Source: CAZTME01 sp964614795
Lineage (GTDB): Bacteria; Patescibacteriota; Microgenomatia; UBA1400; PJMF01
DNA: 13,925 bases
Assembly: GCA_964614795.1 (NCBI GenBank)
Contig: CAZTME010000025.1
Coordinates: 1 to 13,925, forward strand
Reading direction: 5' to 3'
The first letter of the stretch is position 1. The number at the start of each line of letters is the position of its first letter. The position numbers were made by a program, and so were the translations under genes. Positions 1 to 6,157 of this stretch are shown in pieces. A model generated the notes under the pieces. The model worked only from the letters and a program-made list of their open reading frames with translations. It ran no database searches and had not been told where the DNA came from.

Positions 1-124
1 GTGATGTTCACATTTGCAGAAATAACAGAGATAATTTTAATCAATAGATTTGGCTGCAAATTTTTAAATTATCAATTAAATTTCAATCTACTTTGGTACT
101 TTCATTTATAGAAGTAGCCTTTGT

Positions 125-153
125 TTGCAAAAAATCTCAATATCGGTTATAAT
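125..153 (+). promoter_or_regulatory. Promoter of the tmRNA gene
   Basis: TTGCAA at 125-130 and a perfect TATAAT at 148-153 are separated by exactly 17 bp, a standard housekeeping sigma-70 arrangement. The predicted transcription start near 160 lies a few bases before the mature 5' end of the tmRNA at 165, so little 5' processing is needed. Positions 1-124 are AT-rich and show no gene. Confidence 0.85.
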
Positions 154-164
154 TCAGGTTCCGC

Positions 165-586
165 GGGGATGTATTGCATCGACGTGGTTGCTCGTTCACA
201 TCTGCAGGTCGTCTTTGATCAAAGACGTAAACAAAGATCAAAAACAAAGCTGTCAATAATTTCGTCAGCAAAGCTTGGAATTCATTCACTAATGGCGTCA
301 CTGCCATTGCTGATGCCATGTTCCCAGCTCCAGCTCGTGCTAGCCTTGCGTTAGCATAAGTAGGCATTCACACTTTTTGCCGCACGGTACGAAAGTGTGG
401 GTGTAAACATAGCCGTGTGACCTTGCTCTCGTTTTCAGCCGAGAGTTAAATAAGACTTTTGCTGAAGAGGAACTTCAAATCGTTTGACCGTTTTCGGCTG
501 AAGTTCTTAACTCAAAAACGCCTCTACACCTGTAGATGATGTGGATTAACACACTACGGACAGGGGGTCATACCCCCTCATCTCCA
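165..586 (+). ncRNA. ssrA: Transfer-messenger RNA (tmRNA)
   Basis: tmRNA rescues stalled ribosomes: charged with alanine, it enters the A site with SmpB and then acts as mRNA for a degradation tag. The acceptor stem pairs GGGGATG (165-171) with CATCTCC (579-585). Its third pair is G167-U583, the G3-U identity element of alanyl-tRNA synthetase, and the discriminator is A586. ATCGACG (178-184) matches the conserved D-loop region. Helix H2 pairs 197-208 with 529-543 around a 3-nt bulge. Four pseudoknots can be drawn: PK1 (210-213/224-227; 214-220/236-242), PK2 (369-376/392-399; 382-387/413-418), PK3 (426-431/440-445; 434-439/461-466) and PK4 (470-477/499-506; 489-494/515-520). The T-arm is AGGGG/CCCCT at 562-578 with an odd loop, GTCATAC. 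CCA is not encoded, so it must be added after transcription. No clear terminator follows; AAATC/GATTT at 591-607 is very weak. The assignment rests on structure and is secure; the exact ends are within a few bases. Confidence 0.94.
249..359 (+). other. tmRNA tag reading frame, about 36 codons
   Basis: This is the mRNA-like part of the tmRNA, between PK1 and PK2. The frame closed by TAA at 357-359 reads back to a probable resume codon GCT at 249, giving a tag that starts AVNNFVSKAW and ends ASLALA. A start with Ala and Asn residues and a small hydrophobic C-terminus fit known tags, where the end is recognised by proteases such as ClpXP. The resume codon is inferred from its position just after PK1 and from the AVNN start; a later codon is possible and would shorten the tag. 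Even so the tag is long compared with the usual 8-20 residues, and it ends in ALA rather than LAA. Confidence 0.75.
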
Positions 587-614
587 CAAAAAATCAACGG
601 TAGATTTCGAACAC

Positions 615-761
615 CTACTCATCTCTAATCATCAACGTTCTAACATTCAAAAAGTGCTGAGTTCTTTCATAAACGTCTTTGTCAATATCTACTTTATCAA
701 GATCTACTTTATCAAGAGCCAGTTCGTTAAATCGAGCAGATTTATATTGGTCATCACCCAT
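615..761 (-). CDS. Small 48-aa ORF overlapping the 3' end of ftsK
   Basis: No family is recognised. The ATG at 759-761 lies inside the last codons of ftsK (shared ATGGGTGA, 8-nt overlap), an arrangement that favours translational coupling; there is no clear Shine-Dalgarno. The product starts MGDDQYKSARF and ends RTLMIRDE. It has a charged middle built on a pentapeptide repeat, LDKVD-LDKVD-IDKD, encoded by two exact tandem copies of a 15-bp unit at 687-701 and 702-716. No membrane segment or cysteines are seen; it should be a small soluble acidic protein. It converges on ssrA, leaving only 28 bp between the stop and the tmRNA end. The overlap and plausible composition support it, but a chance ORF is possible. 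Confidence 0.45.
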   Translation of the reverse strand: MGDDQYKSARFNELALDKVDLDKVDIDKDVYERTQHFLNVRTLMIRDE

Positions 762-2940
762 TTTTCGTTCGTAAAAACTCCATAATTTTTACCGCATAGA
801 CTTCGCGAGCTTTGCTTCCTTCTGGTGGGCCAATGAGTGCGGCGGCGTAGAGTTGATCCACAATGCGAGCCGCACGATTATAACCTAAAGAAAAGCGACG
901 TTGAATAACACTAGCCGAAGCCTTACCTTGACTGGCGACGAACTGCGCGACCTCATTAAATAGTTCATCCCTCTCTCCCCCATCCGCTTCCACAATTCCA
1001 CCTTTTGACGAAACTTTATACTTAGTTGTAATTTCTTCCTCGTACTCCGGCGCCTGGCCTCTTTCACGAATGAAATCGGTGAGTGACTTCACTTCTTTAT
1101 CGGAAACCCAGGTGCCTTGAACACGCAATGGCTTGGCACGCGTTGGAGAAATAAACAACATATCACCCTTGCCCAATAATTTTTCCGCACCTTGCGTATC
1201 CAAAATCACCCTTGAATCCATCATTGAAGACACATTAAACGCAATGCGAGCCGGAATATTCGCTTTAATTAAACCGGTGATGACGTCTACCGAAGGTCTT
1301 TGAGTAGCCAAAACCAAATGAATGCCAATGGCGCGAGCCTTTTGCGCCAAACGAGTAATACACTCCTCCACCTCACTAGGGGCAAATAACATAATATCCG
1401 CCAGCTCATCAATCACAATTAAAATCTTATACATGGCTGCATGACCGGCCAACTCATTGTAGTCGTCAATATTACGCACTTTTACTTCACTCATCTTGGT
1501 ATAGCGATTCTCCATCTCATTAACAGCCCACTTGAGTGCGCTCACCACTTGTTTTGGTTCCGTGATAACCGGCACCAATAAATGAGGCATGTCATTGTAA
1601 TAATTAAGCTCCACTTGCTTGGGATCTACCAAAATCATGCGCACTTCACTTGGGCTGGATCTAAACAAAATGGAACATAAAAACGCATTCAAAGCCACCG
1701 ATTTCCCCGATCCTGTTGCACCCGCAATTAAAACGTGAGGCATGGCCGCAATATCCATCACTGTTTCCGCACCCGTGACATCCAAGCCTAACGCCACCGC
1801 CAATTTTGAATGATGTTTTTTCATGGTGTCGCTCACCAGCATTTTTTTGAGGGTGACGAAAGAAGAAGAATGATTTGGCACTTCTATACCGACTAAAGAT
1901 GTTCCCGGCATAGGCGCTTCAATGCGAATTTGTCCGGTTGAAGCGGCTAATGCTAAAGCCAAATCCGTGGCTAAAGCCGTAATTTTTGATAACTTAGTCC
2001 CTTGATTAATCTGTAAAGCATACTGAGTAACCGCCGGACCATTATTTTGCTGAACCACTTTGGCTTTTATCCCAAACGATTCCAGAGTATCTTCAATAAT
2101 TTGTGCATTTTTGCGCACATCTCCTCTATCTGCCTCTCCACCATCACCACTGTCTAAAAGAGAAAAAGGTGGATACTCCCAAATCATCGGCACGGTTTGA
2201 GACAAAGTTTCTTCTGGCAAGCTGGGTGTTTTGTTTAAATCTTTAGCAATTGAAGAATTAACAGATTCTTCTGCACTTAGCAATTCACCGGCCACTTTAC
2301 CGTCTTCAATGAGCGTTGGTTTAACTTCTTGAAACTCACCATCTTCGGCTTTCTTTCGTGACAGTGACAACTTTGGTAAATGAAAGCCAGATTTTTTCTT
2401 GAAACTTGTGGCTTCCATCACATCACCCACGGGATTAAACTCTTCTTCCTCCACAATTTTTTCCTTTATGATAATTTTTGAGAGTTTTTGCCAGATTGAA
2501 TCTGCTATTTCTCGCAGTGAAGTATCAAAAATGAGTAATAAGCCGGCCATCATTACAAAACTATAGGCAAGAATGGCACCGGCTGTGGAAATCAAGTTGG
2601 CCACACTCTCAAAAACGGATCTGCCAATTCCTCCGGTGCGAAAAACTCCCATAAAACCGATCCAAAGAATTAATGCCCCCAAAAAAACATGTGGTTGCGA
2701 CCACTTCCATTTTGCACCAAACAACAACATACCTGCCGCAATTAATATAAATGGAAGAATTAATGCGGATAAACCAAACCAATTAGTCAATAATTCATAA
2801 ATTTGAGAAAGCCACACCCCTTGTCGAGTAAAAGAAACCAAAAGCAAGATGCCGGTAAGAATGAAAAATAAAGATAGCAATGACAAGAGAGTATCTTGTT
2901 TAAGTTTTAGTTTGAGTTTTCGTCGGCGTTTGCGTCCCAT
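754..2940 (-). CDS. ftsK: DNA translocase FtsK/SpoIIIE
   Basis: FtsK is a membrane-anchored ATPase at the division septum that pumps chromosomal DNA and helps resolve dimers. The 728-residue product has a basic N-terminus (MGRKRRRKLK) and four membrane helices (about 18-37, 53-74, 83-99, 116-137). A charged linker follows to about 250, then the alpha/beta motor with Walker A GATGSGKS near residue 405, Walker B ILIVIDELAD near 508, and the FtsK-typical LATQRPSVDVITGLIKANIP. The C-terminal winged-helix gamma domain (about 650-715, with SASVIQRRFSLGYNRAARI) normally reads polar DNA motifs. The length is close to that of SpoIIIE. The frame stays open upstream to a TTG at 2985, but that TTG is the start of a TTGACA promoter box, so the ATG at 2940 is chosen. 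The gene ends in an 8-nt overlap with a small ORF. Confidence 0.95.
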   Translation of the reverse strand: MGRKRRRKLKLKLKQDTLLSLLSLFFILTGILLLVSFTRQGVWLSQIYELLTNWFGLSALILPFILIAAGMLLFGAKWKWSQPHVFLGALILWIGFMGVFRTGGIGRSVFESVANLISTAGAILAYSFVMMAGLLLIFDTSLREIADSIWQKLSKIIIKEKIVEEEEFNPVGDVMEATSFKKKSGFHLPKLSLSRKKAEDGEFQEVKPTLIEDGKVAGELLSAEESVNSSIAKDLNKTPSLPEETLSQTVPMIWEYPPFSLLDSGDGGEADRGDVRKNAQIIEDTLESFGIKAKVVQQNNGPAVTQYALQINQGTKLSKITALATDLALALAASTGQIRIEAPMPGTSLVGIEVPNHSSSFVTLKKMLVSDTMKKHHSKLAVALGLDVTGAETVMDIAAMPHVLIAGATGSGKSVALNAFLCSILFRSSPSEVRMILVDPKQVELNYYNDMPHLLVPVITEPKQVVSALKWAVNEMENRYTKMSEVKVRNIDDYNELAGHAAMYKILIVIDELADIMLFAPSEVEECITRLAQKARAIGIHLVLATQRPSVDVITGLIKANIPARIAFNVSSMMDSRVILDTQGAEKLLGKGDMLFISPTRAKPLRVQGTWVSDKEVKSLTDFIRERGQAPEYEEEITTKYKVSSKGGIVEADGGERDELFNEVAQFVASQGKASASVIQRRFSLGYNRAARIVDQLYAAALIGPPEGSKAREVYAVKIMEFLRTKNG

Positions 2941-2958
2941 ATAGTTATATAATTTAAT

Positions 2959-2985
2959 GTTATAGGATATTTTGTTAGTTGTCAA
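2959..2985 (-). promoter_or_regulatory. Probable ftsK promoter
   Basis: On the minus strand a perfect TTGACA (2985-2980) precedes TATAAC (2964-2959) by 15 bp; shifting the -10 to TAACAT gives a 17-bp spacer. Transcription would start near 2950, leaving a leader of only about 10 nt before the ATG at 2940 and no room for a Shine-Dalgarno. A second -10-like TATATA lies closer to the ATG and would give an essentially leaderless mRNA. Confidence 0.6.
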
Positions 2986-3154
2986 GTACTGAGTTGAAAT
3001 TTAAGCTCAAATGCTGAAATTAATGAACCTTTCCTTTACATCATACTAGAGAAATTGAGGAATCTCAAAGCGTAATTATTAAACCCACTTCCGCGGGCTA
3101 AAGCCTGAGTATTCGGGGCGGAGACTCTGTCTTTATACTTTCATCATGTTTTTT

Positions 3155-3232
3155 TTAAATGTGGTATTTGATGACCATTTCATTCACTGTTTTTACAGTT
3201 TCAGCAAAATAACCATAATGAAAGTATCTCAT
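3155..3232 (-). CDS. 25-codon ORF with strong ribosome binding site
   Basis: Not recognised. The ATG at 3230-3232 is preceded by GGAGG (3241-3245) with an 8-nt spacer, one of the best Shine-Dalgarno sites in the window. The peptide starts MRYFHYGYFAETV and ends EMVIKYHI; it is rich in aromatic residues and has no membrane stretch. A run of eight A residues follows the TAA. It overlaps, in another frame, the end of a 53-codon open frame at 3201-3362 (GTG start, beginning VVAHPSPKRPYGWGF). It could be a real micropeptide, a leader peptide, or a chance ORF in a decayed element. Confidence 0.3.
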   Translation of the reverse strand: MRYFHYGYFAETVKTVNEMVIKYHI

Positions 3233-3362
3233 GAATCTTTCCTCCGCTCATCTGAAGATACGCTCCGGGCATGACTTCATCCTTGGCGGGTTTAGCCAAG
3301 TTTAACCTACCATCCCTAAATCCCCATCCGTAAGGTCGCTTGGGGGATGGATGAGCCACCAC
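3201..3362 (-). CDS. 53-codon open frame, doubtful
   Basis: A GTG-initiated frame on the minus strand runs from 3362 to a TGA at 3201-3203. It begins VVAHPSPKRPYGWGF, continues through NLAKPAKDEVMPGAYLQ and ends HEILSLWLFC. The composition is protein-like, but the start has no Shine-Dalgarno, and the frame passes through the strongest hairpins of the gap (3282-3353), so constraint here may act on RNA rather than protein. It overlaps the 25-codon ORF in a different frame; a single frameshift would join the two into about 75 codons, which fits a broken gene. No family is recognised. Confidence 0.22.
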   Translation of the reverse strand: MVAHPSPKRPYGWGFRDGRLNLAKPAKDEVMPGAYLQMSGGKIHEILSLWLFC

Positions 3363-3393
3363 TCAGCAGCTTAAGCTCTGCTTGTAACACTCT

Positions 3394-3414
3394 AAAAACC
3401 CGAGCGTAAGCTCG
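3394..3414 (-). terminator. Weak candidate terminator after RNase J
   Basis: On the minus strand, 17 nt after the RNase J stop, CGAGC-TTAC-GCTCG forms a 5-bp GC-rich hairpin followed by GG and five T residues (3398-3394). The stem is short for an intrinsic terminator, so readthrough into the gap is likely. Confidence 0.4.
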
Positions 3415-3430
3415 TGCCAAGTTTAATAAT

Positions 3431-5089
3431 TTAATTGATCGGCACAATTTCGCACACAATCAAAGGCTCTCTTTTGATGATCTGATAAAGCTTGCGACTT
3501 AATTTCTTCTCCACCATTCTTTCGTACTCGTCATCCTTAAGCACTCGTGTCTCTTTAGATAAAATCGTTGCCACCGCTTCTTTCATGTACTCAATCACTT
3601 CCGTAGCTTCACGCATGAAAATAAATCCCCTGGAAACGACTCTAATTTGATCTAGCTGAAGTTCGTCTTTTTTCTTTGGAATAACAATTACTACAATGCC
3701 GGATTGACCTAAAGCCAAACGATCCGAGAGGACAATTGGCCCAACATCACCCACACCCAAACCGTCCACAATTTGAGGTTGCAAATTCATAATTTCCAGC
3801 GAGTGAGGAGAACCTTGAGCAAAACCAATTACTTCTCCTTCCACCGGCAACAAAACCTGTTCTTGATGATAGCCCAGTGGCTGAGCCGCTAACTCCCAAA
3901 ATTTGTAGCGATGCCTATCGGTGCCGCCAATGGGCATCACAAATTTCGGTTTAATTAAGTTAAGAATATGTTGTTGTTCCGGCAATGAGGCGTGTCCGGA
4001 ACGATGAATGGCGTGATCTAAAGCCGGATAAACCACGTGCACTTTATTTCGGCAAAGTTCATCGATTGCGCCATAATAATACATTTCGTTGCCGGGAATA
4101 GCGTCGGCGGAAAAAACAACCGTATCGCCTTTTTGAATTTGCAGTTGTTTATGCTCGCCATAAATGGCTCGCATTAAACTTGAACCTTCTTGTCCCTGAC
4201 TACCGGCTACAATCACCGTTACCAACCCCGGTGGTACATCCTGAAGTTCACGTTTGTCCACTCGCAAGCCTTTTGGTAAATTAAGTTTACCCAATTCAAG
4301 CGCTACATCCACATTTTGTTCTACCGATCGACCGATAAAAACTACTTTACGACCTAATTTACTACTGGCATCAATAATCTGTTGGATGCGATGAATATGA
4401 GAACTCATCACGGTTACCACACACTTACCTTTGGTTTCTTCCATAATCTTGAAAATTGCCGGTCCCGTAGTATTTTCACTGGGAGTTTTTTCCGGAGTTT
4501 CGATACGCAAACAATCAATATTCATGAGTAAAACTCCTTGCGCCCCTATTTCGGCCATTAATTTTTCGTCACTCACCGCGCCATCTATGGGAGTAGGATC
4601 AAGCTTAAAGTCACTGCCGTGATAAATGATGCCTTCCGGGGTGTGAATGACCACATGGCGCGTGTCTGGAACCGAGTGAGTCACAGGCACCAATTGAAAT
4701 GAAAAATAATCACTCAACTTGACCGGTTCCTGAGAATTTATCATTCGCACTTGTTTATTCATTCCAGCGTCTTGCAATCGTTTTTCAGCGAACCTTGCCG
4801 TTAAAGGTGAGCCATATAGTGGAAAATCCGGTAAATGATGCAAAATATAGGGAGCGGCCGCAATGTGATCATCATGACCGTGAGAAAAAATTAAACCGAT
4901 AATCTTTTTTCCTTGCTCAACGGACTTGAGCACATAGCGATAATCCGGGATTAATACATCAACACCGGGCATGTAAACATCGGGAAATCCAATGCCACAA
5001 TCCAAAATTAACATTTCATCTTCATACTCATAAACAAACATATTCTGAGTCACCCTGCCCATACCTCCCAAGGGAATAACTTTAATCAT
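3431..5089 (-). CDS. rnj: Ribonuclease J (metallo-beta-lactamase/beta-CASP RNase)
   Basis: RNase J degrades and matures RNA as a 5'-3' exonuclease and endonuclease, using two metal ions. The 552-residue length is typical. The metallo-beta-lactamase core shows SHGHDDH at 69-75, His138 in THSVPD and Asp160 in HGSDFKLDPTPIDG. The beta-CASP domain shows HIHRIQQIIDAS (231-242), GRSVEQN (253-259), GSQGQ (296-300) and HRSGHAS (362-368). The C-terminal region after about 450 matches the family's dimerisation part. The protein is divergent: the usual GGLGEIGKN near the start is GGMGRVTQN, and at 386-390 PIGGT stands where many members have P-x-HGE, so a metal-ligand position common in the family is Gly388. 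The ATG at 5089 has AAAGG 6 nt upstream. A palindromic repeat (5105-5179) lies just before it. Confidence 0.92.
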   Translation of the reverse strand: MIKVIPLGGMGRVTQNMFVYEYEDEMLILDCGIGFPDVYMPGVDVLIPDYRYVLKSVEQGKKIIGLIFSHGHDDHIAAAPYILHHLPDFPLYGSPLTARFAEKRLQDAGMNKQVRMINSQEPVKLSDYFSFQLVPVTHSVPDTRHVVIHTPEGIIYHGSDFKLDPTPIDGAVSDEKLMAEIGAQGVLLMNIDCLRIETPEKTPSENTTGPAIFKIMEETKGKCVVTVMSSHIHRIQQIIDASSKLGRKVVFIGRSVEQNVDVALELGKLNLPKGLRVDKRELQDVPPGLVTVIVAGSQGQEGSSLMRAIYGEHKQLQIQKGDTVVFSADAIPGNEMYYYGAIDELCRNKVHVVYPALDHAIHRSGHASLPEQQHILNLIKPKFVMPIGGTDRHRYKFWELAAQPLGYHQEQVLLPVEGEVIGFAQGSPHSLEIMNLQPQIVDGLGVGDVGPIVLSDRLALGQSGIVVIVIPKKKDELQLDQIRVVSRGFIFMREATEVIEYMKEAVATILSKETRVLKDDEYERMVEKKLSRKLYQIIKREPLIVCEIVPIN

Positions 5090-5104
5090 AAAAACCTTTC
5101 TTTA

Positions 5105-5179
5105 TTAGACTTGTCGCACAATAACAACACGATTCATTTGTAACAAATTAATTCATGTTTTTATTGCGCAAAAAGTCTA
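5105..5179. repeat. Intergenic palindromic repeat, copy 1
   Basis: This 75-bp element has imperfect inverted arms at 5105-5124 (TTAGACTTGTCGCACAATAA) and 5161-5180, matching at 16 of 20 positions. A short inner stem, ATTTG/CAAAT, is also present. It is about 87% identical (65 of 75) to the copy at 6050-6124, in the same orientation. Its right end touches the TAA stop of the seven-helix membrane protein gene (5180-5182), and it lies only 15 bp from the RNase J start. Confidence 0.9.
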
Positions 5180-5986
5180 TTACTTACGTTTAAAAAGTTG
5201 TTCGTTCATGCCCCAAAAAGCTGTATCTTTATTTTTATCGCGCAAACGAATAAACCAACGATTTATTTTACTACTTTTATAGGTAAACAAAGCCCAGATA
5301 AACATAGTGCTAAAACTGAATAAATTAAACCAATACATACCATATTCACTTGAAAAAGGCGGATCAAAGGCAAAATAAAGTATCATATGAAAAAGAAAAA
5401 ACAAACCGATGGCAATTTTCATCAGTCTCATATAACGACGCCCTTCTTGTTTTGGATCTGTGAGTGTTAATCCTAAAAAGGCTGCCGAACCGGTAAAAAT
5501 CCCTAAAAAGCAAATCAAAAAAAATAATGGTTGAGAAAGATTCCAAGCCAAAGGAAATACAGCATTAAAAATTGAAACGATCGTGAAAAGAGTCATGCTG
5601 CCCAAAGCGATCACAATGTGACTTAGCCACAAATGAAAATATTCCGAGTGAGTAAATAAATCATACAGAGGATCTTGTTCAGATTTTAACCTGAAGGACT
5701 TCGTCAATGAATGAATGACTACGAAAGCATAAACGTAAAGCATCATTAAAGTTAACGCTGTATCAATGATAAACAACTGTCCCGGACCAAGTTGCAACTG
5801 CGTGTCCGAACGCAAGAGAAAAAAAATGAAACTTTTCATCCATACAAAAAACACTGGCGCTAAAAGAAAAGTGTAAAAGAATTGAACGCTGTCTATTCGA
5901 AAAACTTCTTTTTTACCATTATGTCTATAGACAAATAAACCGGCTATAATAGTTAAAATGGGCACTACATAAAGAAAAATTGACAT
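5180..5986 (-). CDS. Seven-helix integral membrane protein of unknown function
   Basis: No family is recognised. The 268-residue product has about seven hydrophobic segments (near 3-20, 36-58, 71-95, 118-142, 149-175, 189-208 and 220-240) and a basic C-terminal tail ending QLFKRK. The middle loop is charged (KSEQDPLYDLFTHSEYFHLW). The 7-helix plan resembles the membrane parts of some sensors or carriers, but no catalytic or binding motif is visible. The ATG start has no good Shine-Dalgarno. The gene is bracketed by two direct copies of a 75-bp palindromic repeat (5105-5179 and 6050-6124), which sets it off from its neighbours like a cassette; codon and base use do not look clearly foreign by eye. 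Confidence 0.75.
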   Translation of the reverse strand: MSIFLYVVPILTIIAGLFVYRHNGKKEVFRIDSVQFFYTFLLAPVFFVWMKSFIFFLLRSDTQLQLGPGQLFIIDTALTLMMLYVYAFVVIHSLTKSFRLKSEQDPLYDLFTHSEYFHLWLSHIVIALGSMTLFTIVSIFNAVFPLAWNLSQPLFFLICFLGIFTGSAAFLGLTLTDPKQEGRRYMRLMKIAIGLFFLFHMILYFAFDPPFSSEYGMYWFNLFSFSTMFIWALFTYKSSKINRWFIRLRDKNKDTAFWGMNEQLFKRK

Positions 5987-6003
5987 AATCTTAAATTAAA
6001 TAC

Positions 6004-6040
6004 TAGACTTTTCTCAGAATAAGAGCGTACATTCATTTCC
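6004..6040. repeat. Decayed partial copy of the palindromic repeat
   Basis: Positions 6004-6022 match the left arm TAGACTTGTCGCGCAATAA at 15 of 19 positions and are followed, one base out of register, by ATTCATTT as in the full copies. No right arm follows; the complete copy at 6050 begins 10 bp further on. This suggests an older copy truncated or overrun by a newer one. Confidence 0.5.
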
Positions 6041-6049
6041 AAAGTATTA

Positions 6050-6124
6050 TTAGACTTGTCGTGCAATAACAACACGATTCATCTGTAATAAATTAATTCA
6101 TATGCTTATTGTACAACAAGTCTA
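6050..6124. repeat. Intergenic palindromic repeat, copy 2
   Basis: A 75-bp element with arms at 6050-6069 and 6106-6124 that match at 17 of 19 positions. It has the same length and orientation as the copy at 5105-5179 and differs from it at about 10 positions. Some differences are paired changes: G-C and A-T swaps in both arms keep the stem intact, for example GTGC opposite GTAC. It sits between the stop of the Lon-like gene and the start of the membrane protein gene. Confidence 0.9.
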
Positions 6125-6157
6125 CTCATGAAAAATTTCAGAGTAATTAATTTAAGA

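Larger units (their letters stand above)
3040..3415 (-). other. Hairpin-rich gap between RNase J and ftsK; possible structured RNA or element remnant
   Basis: This gap of over 440 bp has no long gene but is unusually rich in short inverted repeats and locally more GC-rich than the other gaps. The pairings are: 3401-3405/3410-3414 (CGAGC/GCTCG); 3311-3315 with 3349-3353 stacked on 3320-3325 with 3343-3348 (11 bp with a 4-nt bulge); 3282-3287/3295-3300 (CTTGGC/GCCAAG, 7-nt loop); GTATCT/AGATAC around 3221-3266; an ACTGT/ACAGT stem near 3187-3200; and CCCAC/GCGGG (3084-3097) next to GGCT/AGCC (3096-3105). Two short overlapping ORFs run through it on the minus strand. I cannot match it to a named RNA family. 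It could be the remains of an IS200/IS605-type element, whose ends carry hairpins, but no transposase is visible. Confidence 0.4.

Noticed and set aside
121..354. 77-codon plus-strand frame and a 76-codon minus-strand frame at 137-367
   Set aside because: Both overlap the tmRNA, whose acceptor stem, H2 and pseudoknots explain this sequence; the tag is read in a different frame.
2941..2985. TTG start giving a 743-residue FtsK
   Set aside because: The TTG belongs to a TTGACA promoter box, and the family-typical basic N-terminus begins at the ATG at 2940.
3241..3250. GGAGGAAAG on the minus strand as the conserved core of RNase P RNA
   Set aside because: The flanking sequence lacks the other conserved RNase P regions; it is better read as a Shine-Dalgarno.
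5105..5179. Repeats as integron attC sites
   Set aside because: Size and hairpin form fit, and one gene is flanked by two copies, but I see no GTTRRRY/RYYYAAC core pairs and no integrase; housekeeping genes such as rpe and rpiB make a cassette array unlikely.
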